The notes under the pieces are model-generated. The model did no database searches. It was not told where the DNA came from and was given only the letters and a program-made list of their open reading frames with translations. From contig JBFWQQ010000036.1 of the NCBI GenBank assembly GCA_050249355.1, positions 1 through 17,998 of the forward strand: a DNA stretch of 17,998 bases, read 5' to 3'. Each line of letters starts with the position of its first letter. Position 1 is the stretch's first letter. Position numbers and translations under genes: made by a program. This stretch comes from CAZAQK01 sp050249355. Lineage in GTDB: Bacteria; Pseudomonadota; Alphaproteobacteria; Rickettsiales; SXRF01. This document shows positions 1 through 7,230 of the stretch, one piece after another.

Positions 1-260
1 ATCCCAAGGATACACAGTTCCGTGTCCTGATACCGTCGTTCATGATCAGCGAACTCAAACGTGCGTTTGAGATCGGCTTTCTGATATTCATCCCATTCAT
101 CATTATTGATATGATGATCGCATCGCTGCTCATGGCCATGGGTATGATGATGCTGCCGCCGGTGATGATATCGCTACCGTTCAAATTGATATTCTTTGTG
201 ATGATCGATGGCTGGTATATGCTTGCAGGCAGCCTTATCAAGAGCTTCGGGACGGTGTAA
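1..260 (+). CDS. fliP: Flagellar biosynthesis protein FliP, C-terminal part (5' end outside window)
   Basis: FliP is an inner-membrane component of the flagellar type III export gate, working with FliQ, FliR, FlhA and FlhB. The reading frame is already open at base 3 and continues to TAA at 258-260. Only the last 85 or so residues are present. They contain the highly conserved FliP tail: an IPSF-MISELKRAF stretch, a hydrophobic segment rich in Ile and Met, and MMMLPPVMISLPFKLIFF followed by DGWY. These match the family closely, so the identity is secure. The ATG at 42 is an internal Met, not the start. The stop codon overlaps the start of the next gene (TAATG), which suggests translational coupling. 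The cell is therefore probably flagellated or descended from a flagellated lineage. Confidence 0.96.
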   Translation, partial: PKDTQFRVLIPSFMISELKRAFEIGFLIFIPFIIIDMMIASLLMAMGMMMLPPVMISLPFKLIFFVMIDGWYMLAGSLIKSFGTV

Positions 261-541
261 TGCACATATTCTCGGCTATTATAAGTGGCATATTCATTGC
301 GCTGGTTCTTGGTTTCGCGCTTTCATTCGGGGCGGTGATGCTGGTGGTGTTGACAGGCATTGCCTTGTTGTCCGCTGCATTGTTCTACGCACAAATATGG
401 TGGCGGCGCTGGCAGATTACCCGGAGTGGCGGCACCATGCCCCCGCCGCCGTCGCATGAGGATATTTCGTATACAGATACCCCACAGGGGCCTGTAATAG
501 ATGTAGAATATCAGGATATTACGGATAAAGAATCTAAATAA
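260..541 (+). CDS. Small membrane protein of unknown function downstream of fliP
   Basis: The 93-aa protein is not a family I recognise. Residues about 4-46 are almost entirely hydrophobic and could form two closely spaced transmembrane helices, ending at a Trp-Trp-Arg-Arg membrane-interface cluster. The rest is a hydrophilic, acidic tail containing a PPPP run, probably cytoplasmic by the positive-inside rule. The start ATG shares its A with the fliP stop codon, so the gene is probably translated by coupling with fliP. That overlap and strand order suggest a role near the flagellar export gate or simple co-transcription. The overlapping +1-frame reading at 208-459 is a shadow. Confidence 0.7.
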   Translation: MHIFSAIISGIFIALVLGFALSFGAVMLVVLTGIALLSAALFYAQIWWRRWQITRSGGTMPPPPSHEDISYTDTPQGPVIDVEYQDITDKESK

Positions 542-577
542 CCCTTTCGGTAATGATTTTGAGGTAAGCTAGTATCT

Positions 578-925
578 ATGGTGGAACGTGGCACAGCTAA
601 GAAAATAAATGCTATTACGAAAATACTGGCGGATAATTACCGTCAGGCTACAAAAATTGTGCCTGATGAAGATGCAATACGCTCGATAGTATGCGAATAC
701 CCTAACCGTATTGGCAAACATGGAGATGCGGCTAAAGAAACAATAGAGCGGTTGTATACAATAGTTACAAAGCCGGATTTCAGTTTTTCTGATTTACCCG
801 AAAAGCTTATGGATGCTATGGAAGAACTGGCCCGTGCTGTTCAAGATCGTGTAGATGACCCTACAAAGGGCAAATTACGCGGCGGCGAATCCAAGGCTGA
901 GAAGCACGGGCGCACGTTCGATTAA
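578..925 (+). CDS. Hypothetical protein, 115 aa
   Basis: I do not recognise this protein. It is soluble, charged and predicted to be mostly helical, with no signal peptide or membrane segment. The C-terminus is Lys/Arg/Glu-rich. A GAGG at 561-564 lies 13 nt before the ATG, longer than the usual spacing, and GTG at 581 is an alternative start. The gene follows the fliP-linked membrane protein after 36 nt and ends only 5 nt before the 3' end of convergent mfd. Its base composition is more AT-rich than the surrounding mfd sequence. No obvious terminator lies in the 5-nt gap. Confidence 0.6.
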   Translation: MVERGTAKKINAITKILADNYRQATKIVPDEDAIRSIVCEYPNRIGKHGDAAKETIERLYTIVTKPDFSFSDLPEKLMDAMEELARAVQDRVDDPTKGKLRGGESKAEKHGRTFD

Positions 926-930
926 GCACA

Positions 931-3900
931 CTATTCCTGACCTGATCTCAGTAATCCGGCTATGTCACCTACCCGTTCTTTTATGTCGGCCAGCATGTCG
1001 TCAGAATTGCTCCATGTGTGGGTAAAGACGATTTTATTGTCTGGGCGCGCACGTAAGGTACGGCTGTTTTTTCCAATGTAATCAAGTAACGCCATAGGGT
1101 TAGAGAAGGCATTATTACGAAATGCGATGACGGCCCCCTTCGGCCCGACATCAATGCGCTCGATACCAGCCTGTTTGCATAATATTTTTATGCCCAACGT
1201 TGCTATGAACATTTGCGTTTCCGATGGTATGTCGCCGAAACGGTCGGTCAGTTCTGCGGCAAAGCTGCCTATCTCTTCCTCGCTGGCAAGATAGGCGGCG
1301 CGGCGGTACAGACCCATACGCAGCGATAGGTCTTCAATATAAAACTCCGGAATCAATACCGAGACACCCAGGTTGATCTGCGGTGACCAGTCGCCAGCGG
1401 TTTCCTTGAGTTCATCGGCCTCTGTATTACCACCGCGTTTAAGTTTATCCACCGCTTCTTCCAGCATGTGCTGATACAGTTCCACACCCACTTCGCGGAT
1501 GTGGCCCGATTGTTCTTCGCCTACCAGATTACCGAACCCGCGTATGTCCATATCGTGCGAGGCGAGGGTGAAACCAGCGCCCAGCGTGTCGAGTGTGTTC
1601 ATCACTTCCAGTCTGCGGGTGGCGTTTCGGGTCAGTTCGCGGTGATGCGGCAACAGGAAATACGCATAGGCGCGATGCTTGCCACGCCCCACACGGCCAC
1701 GCATCTGGTACAGTTGTGCAAGGCCGAACAGGTGAGCGTTGTGGATGATGATGGTGTTGGCGGTCGGTATGTCCAGCCCGGATTCAATGATGGCAGTCGA
1801 CAGCAATATGTCGAATTTGCCGTCGTAAAATTCATTCATCACCTTGTCCAGCTCGGTGGCAGCCATTTGGCCGTGGGCGGTTGCCATACGTGCATCCGGC
1901 ACCAGTTCTTTCAGCTGTGCTTTCAGCTCGGCCATGTATTTGATGCGCGGCGTGACCACGAAACATTGGCCACCGCGATGTATCTCGCGCTGAATAGCTT
2001 CGCGCACAGTCACAGGATCGAACGGCATCACGAAGCTACGGATGGCAAGCCGGTCAACCGGCGGCGTGGTGATGAGGCTGAGGTCGCGTACCCCGGTGAG
2101 TGCCATTTGCAACGTGCGCGGGATCGGTGTGGCCGATAACGTCAGCACATGCACACCGGCTTTGAGTTCCTTGAGTTTCTCTTTCTGGCCGACGCCGAAA
2201 TGTTGTTCCTCATCGACGATCAACAGGCCAAGATTCTTGAACTGTGTTTGCTTGGATAGCAGTGCATGCGTGCCAATGACAATGTCTACTTCGCCCTTGA
2301 CCAGTCTTTCACGCGTGTCTTTTTGTTCCTTGGACGACACCATGCGTGATAGCTGGCGGATGGTAATGTCGAAGCCATCAAAACGCTGGCAGAAATTGCG
2401 ATAGTGCTGACGGGCAAGGAGGGTCGTGGGCGTAATAATAGCCACCTGCATTTTTTTCTCGGTGTTGGCGACCGCGATGAACGCCGCGCGTAACGCTACT
2501 TCGGTTTTTCCGAAGCCGACATCGCCGCAGATCAGGCGATCCATAGGCGTGCCGCGCTGCAGGTCGTCTATAACTTCGTTGATGGAACGTTCCTGATCCT
2601 CGGTTTCGGCGTAGGGAAAGCGGGTAGTAAATTCGTGGTATGTGCCGGGGGCGGATATTACCTCGCCCTTGCGTAGGCGACGCTGGGCAGCGGTTTTCAG
2701 CAGTGCTTCGGCGGCGATCTGGATGCGCTGCTTGAGTTTTGCCTTGCGTAGCTGCCAAGCGGTGCCACCGAGTTTGTCGAGCCGCGTACCTTCTTCCTCG
2801 TCGCCATAGCGCGACACCATGTCGATGTTCTCCACCGGAAGGAACAGCTTATCATCACCTTCATACACCAGTTTCAGGCAATCATGGCGCGTGTTATTCA
2901 CATCCACCGTGACCAGCCCTTCAAAGCGGCCAATGCCGTGTTCCTTATGCACCACCAGTTCGCCTTCGTTGAAGCTGGCCGCCTCCTGCATGAACACGTC
3001 GGATTGTTTTTTGCGTTTGCTGGTGCGGCTTATGCGTTCGCCAAGCAAATCCTGTTCGCTGAAGATGCGTGTTTCTCTTGTTTCAAATCCGTGTGGGATG
3101 GGCAGCACCACCAGCCCGATCACGCCACCCTCTGTCTTATGGTTCTGCCAGCCCGATAGCTTCAGGCAGGTGAATCCATGTTCGGACATCAGTGTGAACA
3201 GGCGCTCACGCGAGCCTTCAGAGTAGCAGGCGAGCAAGGTGGTTTTGGGTGTGGCAGTTGCCAGAAAGTCTTTGAGCTGTTCGAACGGGTTGCCATCGTG
3301 TTTGCCGGTGCCAAAGCGCAGTTGCGGCTTGTAGCCCATATCGCGCTCGCTGCCCGATGGGGCGGAGAAGGGCACGAACTGAATACAGGCTGTTTTGATG
3401 GCGATCAGTTCCCAATCGGCTTGCAGAATGAATGCCTGTTCAGGTGGTACAGCGTGATATGGTGCGGCAGCAGAGAACATGGATTTATTTTTCGACACGC
3501 CGAGCGCTTCCTTACGCGCATCATAATAATCAAGGATGCTTTCGGTGCGGTCTTCCATCGCTGTTGCGGTTTCAGCGTTCCATGCCAGCGCTGTGCCGGG
3601 GGGGCAGTAATGCAGCAGCGTGTTGGTCTTTTCGTAAAACAGTGGCAGCCAGTGTTCCATGCCAGCGTAAGACTGCATAGATGAGATGCTTTCATACAGC
3701 GGGTCTTCCTTGCTGATTGCGCCGAACAGGTCGCGGTAGCGCTGGCGGAAACGTTGCACCGTGTCTTCGGTAAGCAGTACCTCGCTGACGGGGTGCAAGG
3801 TGATGCTGGTAGTGTGTGCGTCGCTGACTTGGCTAAGAGGATCGAAGCTGCGGATGGATTCCACTTCGTCCCCAAACCAGTCGATACGGAAGCCTTGCGT

Positions 3901-4428
3901 GCTGCCGGGCGGTATGATGTCGATAATCCCGCCGCGCTGGGCGAACTCGCCGGTTTCCATCGCCTTGCTCACACGGTGGTAGCCGGAATGGATGAGGTAC
4001 TGGATGAAGCGCTGCTGCGGGAAATCCTTGCCTTTTTCTATCGTAAGCAGCGCTTTTTTCATCATCTCCTGCGGCGGCAGCTTTTGCAGTATGGCCGCAG
4101 CGGTGGTGAGTATGATGCAAGGCGGCCCGATATTGCCATTGGCCAACTGCGACAGAGTAGTCATGCGTTCGGCCATCACCGACGCACGGGGCGATACGCG
4201 GTCGTAGGGCATGGTGTCCCAGGCGGCAAAGCGCAGCAATGGTATGGCGGGTACAAAGAATTGCAGGGCGGCATGCAGCATATCCATCTGGCGGTCGTGC
4301 TCGCTGATATGGATGATACTGGGGTGTTCTTTCAGCAGTTCGGCCAGCGCCAGAGCTTCGGCCTGTGCGGGCACGCCGTACAGCCGTGGCACGGTGTCAT
4401 TGTGCGATGTAGGGGCGGGGGCGTTCAT
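931..4428 (-). CDS. mfd: Transcription-repair coupling factor Mfd
   Basis: Mfd is a DNA translocase that removes RNA polymerase stalled at DNA damage and recruits UvrA. This copy is 1,165 aa, normal for the family. An N-terminal UvrB-like region is followed by the CarD-like RNA-polymerase-interacting domain at about residues 487-545 (FNEGELVVHKEHGIGRFEG). The SF2 helicase core has Walker A GDVGFGKTE at 635-643, the DEEQ box at 739-742, SATPIPR at 765-771 and motif VI around GRVGRG at 911-916. The C-terminal TRCF domain covers the last 150 or so residues. The start ATG overlaps the sdhE stop codon in an ATGA junction, so the two genes are one operon. Plus-strand ORFs inside it are shadows. Confidence 0.98.
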   Translation of the reverse strand: MNAPAPTSHNDTVPRLYGVPAQAEALALAELLKEHPSIIHISEHDRQMDMLHAALQFFVPAIPLLRFAAWDTMPYDRVSPRASVMAERMTTLSQLANGNIGPPCIILTTAAAILQKLPPQEMMKKALLTIEKGKDFPQQRFIQYLIHSGYHRVSKAMETGEFAQRGGIIDIIPPGSTQGFRIDWFGDEVESIRSFDPLSQVSDAHTTSITLHPVSEVLLTEDTVQRFRQRYRDLFGAISKEDPLYESISSMQSYAGMEHWLPLFYEKTNTLLHYCPPGTALAWNAETATAMEDRTESILDYYDARKEALGVSKNKSMFSAAAPYHAVPPEQAFILQADWELIAIKTACIQFVPFSAPSGSERDMGYKPQLRFGTGKHDGNPFEQLKDFLATATPKTTLLACYSEGSRERLFTLMSEHGFTCLKLSGWQNHKTEGGVIGLVVLPIPHGFETRETRIFSEQDLLGERISRTSKRKKQSDVFMQEAASFNEGELVVHKEHGIGRFEGLVTVDVNNTRHDCLKLVYEGDDKLFLPVENIDMVSRYGDEEEGTRLDKLGGTAWQLRKAKLKQRIQIAAEALLKTAAQRRLRKGEVISAPGTYHEFTTRFPYAETEDQERSINEVIDDLQRGTPMDRLICGDVGFGKTEVALRAAFIAVANTEKKMQVAIITPTTLLARQHYRNFCQRFDGFDITIRQLSRMVSSKEQKDTRERLVKGEVDIVIGTHALLSKQTQFKNLGLLIVDEEQHFGVGQKEKLKELKAGVHVLTLSATPIPRTLQMALTGVRDLSLITTPPVDRLAIRSFVMPFDPVTVREAIQREIHRGGQCFVVTPRIKYMAELKAQLKELVPDARMATAHGQMAATELDKVMNEFYDGKFDILLSTAIIESGLDIPTANTIIIHNAHLFGLAQLYQMRGRVGRGKHRAYAYFLLPHHRELTRNATRRLEVMNTLDTLGAGFTLASHDMDIRGFGNLVGEEQSGHIREVGVELYQHMLEEAVDKLKRGGNTEADELKETAGDWSPQINLGVSVLIPEFYIEDLSLRMGLYRRAAYLASEEEIGSFAAELTDRFGDIPSETQMFIATLGIKILCKQAGIERIDVGPKGAVIAFRNNAFSNPMALLDYIGKNSRTLRARPDNKIVFTHTWSNSDDMLADIKERVGDIAGLLRSGQE

Positions 4429-4703
4429 GGGCGGCTCTTTAAATGTTCCACAATAGCTGGGATAAGCTGCTTATAAGCGGGCTTGGGCGGTTCCTTGCCG
4501 GTAAACCAATTCCATATGTCCCAGTCGTTTTCTTCCAGTAGCTGCTCGAATAACGCGATCTCGCTTTCCTGCAAGGCGGATAGGCGATCCGAGGCGTAAG
4601 GGCCTAGCACCTCATCGGTTTCCTTGCAGCCACGGTGCCAGCTTTGATATATTAACCGTTTGATTTTCATGGCTACTTCTGCATGTTGGACAGAATTAAT
4701 CAT
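4425..4703 (-). CDS. sdhE: Succinate dehydrogenase assembly factor SdhE (FAD assembly factor family)
   Basis: SdhE-family proteins promote covalent attachment of FAD to the flavoprotein subunit of succinate dehydrogenase. The 92-aa product has the family hallmark SWHRG-x-x-E (the RGxxE motif, here RGCKE), followed by D-x-x-LG, a central FEQLLE helix and a DxxxWxxTGKEPP turn. This matches SDHAF2/SdhE throughout. The ATG at 4670 (MKIKRL) is an alternative start that gives a more typical N-terminus; neither start has a convincing Shine-Dalgarno. The gene precedes mfd with a 4-bp overlap, an arrangement common in alphaproteobacteria, where recG usually lies next to the pair. Here recG is about 2.5 kb away. 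Confidence 0.9.
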   Translation of the reverse strand: MINSVQHAEVAMKIKRLIYQSWHRGCKETDEVLGPYASDRLSALQESEIALFEQLLEENDWDIWNWFTGKEPPKPAYKQLIPAIVEHLKSRP

Positions 4704-4756
4704 TTTTTATCGTTACAGCGGTACATTTAATAGTTGAAAATAGTCACCTACAAACG
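4704..4756. promoter_or_regulatory. Divergent intergenic region between sdhE-mfd and the PAS/GGDEF-like gene
   Basis: This 53-bp AT-rich gap must hold the promoters of both divergent units. On the minus strand a weak TTGTAG / TATTAA pair with 15-nt spacing can be drawn. No Shine-Dalgarno is seen before either start. The assignment of the boxes is tentative. Confidence 0.3.
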
Positions 4757-5680
4757 ATGGAATATCCCATGTTACTTGGCTATCGCAGCGATGACGCAGT
4801 GCTTACCATTTGCCAGAATAACGGCACGAAGTCGATAGAAATCAACGATGTGAACGAGAACGCACAGAAGCTTCTGGGCTATGTAGATACCGAGCTTAAG
4901 GGCAAACCGCTGATCAAAATTCTGCCTAAGCGTATTGCCGACATGCTGGAAGATTACGTGGAATTTGCAATTGATGCCAATGATGTAGGGTCGGTGCTGT
5001 CCAAGGTGCAGAGTTTCTCCGTGGTCGATAAGGAAGAAAAAGAGCATGGCTTCCGCCTGAAAGTGGTGCGCGCGGAATCCGACGGCAAGAATATGAATTT
5101 CAAACTGGTGCTGCAGGATCGTATGGGCTTGCGCAAAAATGAAGCACTGCGCCAGGCGATTCAGGAAAACTTCAAAGGTCATGAAGTACTGGATCCGGAC
5201 ATGATGCTGCCTAACCGCTACTCGCTGGAAAAAGATATCGAGCTGATGGGCTACTATAATTCCAAAAGTGACCTGCGCACTTGTTTCGCGGTGCTGCAGC
5301 TGGATCATTACAACGACATGCTTACGCAGTACGGGCACAACCTCTGCATGGGGCTCGTGCGCCATATGGCGACGATCTGCCGGCAAAACCTGCGCCCGGA
5401 TGACGTGGTGGGTTGTGTATCACCGCATCGTATCGGGATATTGCTGCTGGATACGGTTCCTGAATCTGCACGCATGGTATTTAACCGTCTGCGTTGGCAG
5501 ATCGCATCCAACCCGTACGACCTGCCGAATGGCAATACGCTGGGCCTGTCTGTGAGCATTGGATTCGCGCGTGTCACCGGCGTAATAAAAGACCGCAACC
5601 TGATCAACGAATGTTGCGGCATGCTGGACATGCAAGATAAGAACAGTGCCAATGCGCTGCTGGAAGCATTCGTCAGCTAG
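4757..5680 (+). CDS. PAS-like sensor protein with a degenerate GGDEF domain
   Basis: The 307-aa protein has an N-terminal PAS-like region (about residues 20-125; N-x-x-A-x-x-LLGY followed by GKPL is typical PAS). A GGDEF-fold domain follows at about 145-275. The fold is supported by MLPNRYSLEKD at 150-160, a QLDHYND metal/substrate-loop equivalent at 181-187, YGHN at 192-195 and LSVSIGFARV at 264-273. The catalytic GGDEF signature is replaced by SPHRI at about 222-226, so diguanylate cyclase activity is very unlikely. The domain may act as a receptor, a GTP/c-di-GMP sensor or a scaffold. There are no membrane segments, so it should be cytoplasmic. It starts without a visible Shine-Dalgarno and is transcribed away from sdhE. 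Confidence 0.75.
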   Translation: MEYPMLLGYRSDDAVLTICQNNGTKSIEINDVNENAQKLLGYVDTELKGKPLIKILPKRIADMLEDYVEFAIDANDVGSVLSKVQSFSVVDKEEKEHGFRLKVVRAESDGKNMNFKLVLQDRMGLRKNEALRQAIQENFKGHEVLDPDMMLPNRYSLEKDIELMGYYNSKSDLRTCFAVLQLDHYNDMLTQYGHNLCMGLVRHMATICRQNLRPDDVVGCVSPHRIGILLLDTVPESARMVFNRLRWQIASNPYDLPNGNTLGLSVSIGFARVTGVIKDRNLINECCGMLDMQDKNSANALLEAFVS

Positions 5681-5747
5681 TTTTCCACTATATTACATTT
5701 AGCGTGTATTTTATATAACTGCCTCGTTAAATTATAATAACTTAGCT

Positions 5748-5808
5748 TTACATGTAAGTTACATTTTTTGCCTTAAGGCGCCCCGAAATACCCGTAATAC
5801 GCTATAAT
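5748..5808 (+). promoter_or_regulatory. Promoter region with two palindromes before the small secreted protein
   Basis: A perfect -10 box TATAAT lies at 5803-5808, about 22 nt before the start codon at 5830. No good -35 box is present. Two perfect 10-bp palindromes lie upstream: TTACATGTAA at 5748-5757 and GCCTTAAGGC at 5770-5779. The second sits next to where a -35 box would be, so it could be an operator. A GGGGGTGA-type ribosome binding site precedes the ATG. Confidence 0.4.
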
Positions 5809-5829
5809 AGGCCATTCGGGGGTGATGAT

Positions 5830-6177
5830 ATGACAACAACAAGAAATACTTTTATTGCATTAATGGCGTTGGCATTGGTGGGGGGGGCATCGCAATACAC
5901 ACATGCAGCTGATACGGTGGAGGGTGAAGCGGGAAACTTCGTATGGGCGCTGACCTACATCAAGACAGAACGTTCCAAACGTAAGGTGGATGATGCCCAG
6001 AAGTACCTGGTGCACCACTATCAGTGCGTTGTGAAGAAAGGAAAAGAGATCGTGCGTACCGAAAAGCTTATCAGTAACGGTAACTGGGCAGACGGTGCGA
6101 TAGAAACGGAAGAAGCCCGCAAGAACGCAGCCGATATCTGCTATATGCTGGCGAACAAGGAAGCCTCAAAAGCCTGA
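5830..6177 (+). CDS. Small secreted protein of unknown function
   Basis: The 115-aa product begins with a clear Sec signal peptide: a short positive n-region, a hydrophobic ALMALALVGG core, and a probable signal peptidase I site after THA (about residues 24-27). The mature protein of about 88 aa is charged and contains two cysteines (in HYQCVV and ADICYM) that could form a disulfide in the periplasm. I do not recognise the family. A purine-rich GGGGGTGA stands 4 nt before the ATG and a TATAAT -10 box lies upstream, so expression is well supported. The gene is convergent with the glycosyltransferase gene, 14 nt away. Confidence 0.7.
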   Translation: MTTTRNTFIALMALALVGGASQYTHAADTVEGEAGNFVWALTYIKTERSKRKVDDAQKYLVHHYQCVVKKGKEIVRTEKLISNGNWADGAIETEEARKNAADICYMLANKEASKA

Positions 6178-6191
6178 CTTTCCAGGGCTGT

Positions 6192-7145
6192 TCAGCGAAG
6201 ACTAGGCGGGTTGGCTTCTTCCGGGTCTCTGCCTGGGTTTAGGGTTGTTACCCATCGACGTTTTCCTTCTTGCGTCGATGCTTCTGGTAAAGAAGGGGGC
6301 ATGCTGCCTTGGCTAGAGATTACGGTCGGGTGGTCGGATAAATTAAGATATACGCTTCCTTCGCCAAAACGCCCATCCGGATTTGCCATATCCGGTTCTG
6401 GTTTCGGAATTGGATGGCGGCGTACCAGTTTTTTTGCTCCATTTCTAAACTTTTCTCGGATGCTGTGTACCTTTGCAAGCACAGCATCCGAGCGTTCTTT
6501 TACTTGCGGCGCCATGTGTTCGGTTCGGGTTTCATCTGAATGTGCTATGATACAGCCTTTTAGGTGATTGGGCACTTTTATCAGTTGCAGTCCGGTATGC
6601 TGTGCGCGGGCTATAAGATTATCGTCATCGCCTTCCCAGCCCGGCATATTCTCATCGTAGCCATGCAGGCGGTTAAAATTATCACGCGTAATCGCAATCC
6701 GCCCGCCAAAGCCCTTGTCGTTCAGGTGCCCTTGCAATAAGCGCCTGTGTATAGGTTCCCACATATTGCGGATTACGATATCCGGCTTTTGGGCGAACTG
6801 CTCGGCCATCCAGCGCGCCGAGTTCGGTGCAATGATGTTGTCGGCATCCAGATTGCATAAAATATCACCGGTAGCAAGGCGGTGTGACAGATTTTTGGCA
6901 TGTGCCATGTGAAAATGCGGTTTGTCATCGACCCGGGCATAGCGGATCCTGCCCGAAGCTATTTCATCTGCGTAATGCTCGCGTATCCATGAATCAAGAT
7001 TGTCCGGGCTGTCATAGTTCAATATGACAAATTCCACGTTGTCATAGTCTGCCGTATTAGCGAGATTCTGTGGAAGGGTTTGTTGCAGATGGTGCAGCCT
7101 GCCTTTGCAGGTTGTACAAAAAGATATCTTTGGAGTTGCATCCAT
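6192..7145 (-). CDS. Glycosyltransferase, family 2-like (GT-A fold)
   Basis: Proteins of this type transfer sugars from nucleotide-sugar donors to glycans. The 317-aa product starts with ISFCTTCKGRLHHLQQTLP, a typical first beta strand of a GT-A fold. The donor and metal-binding DAD motif lies in NLDADN at 99-103. A GWEGDDDNL motif at 169-177 resembles the W-E-D-D catalytic signature of galactosyltransferase-like families. The domain ends near residue 215; the last 100 residues are basic, proline-rich and probably disordered. The coding region for residues about 218-231 contains a perfect 13-bp inverted repeat. The gene stands alone on the minus strand, divergent from recG. Substrate and pathway cannot be told from the sequence. 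Confidence 0.82.
   Translation of the reverse strand: MDATPKISFCTTCKGRLHHLQQTLPQNLANTADYDNVEFVILNYDSPDNLDSWIREHYADEIASGRIRYARVDDKPHFHMAHAKNLSHRLATGDILCNLDADNIIAPNSARWMAEQFAQKPDIVIRNMWEPIHRRLLQGHLNDKGFGGRIAITRDNFNRLHGYDENMPGWEGDDDNLIARAQHTGLQLIKVPNHLKGCIIAHSDETRTEHMAPQVKERSDAVLAKVHSIREKFRNGAKKLVRRHPIPKPEPDMANPDGRFGEGSVYLNLSDHPTVISSQGSMPPSLPEASTQEGKRRWVTTLNPGRDPEEANPPSLR
6455..6492. repeat. Perfect 13-bp inverted repeat inside the glycosyltransferase gene
   Basis: Bases 6455-6467 (CTCGGATGCTGTG) are exactly complementary to 6480-6492, with a 12-nt loop. The repeat lies in the region coding for the variable C-terminal tail and keeps the frame open. Confidence 0.75.
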
Positions 7146-7230
7146 AGTGTATGTATAGCAGCAAAAATATTAACCTTCATTAGAATTTGTATGAAATAGC
7201 CGCTTGTACGCAGCATTTTCAGTCCTTATC

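Noticed and set aside
1468..2139. 223-aa plus-strand ORF opposite mfd
   Set aside because: Antisense shadow of the conserved Mfd helicase region; the long open frame follows from mfd codon bias.
5726..5741. Second CtrA-like site (TTAA-N7-TAAC)
   Set aside because: The second half-site is wrong by one base and lies too far from the -10 box at 5803.
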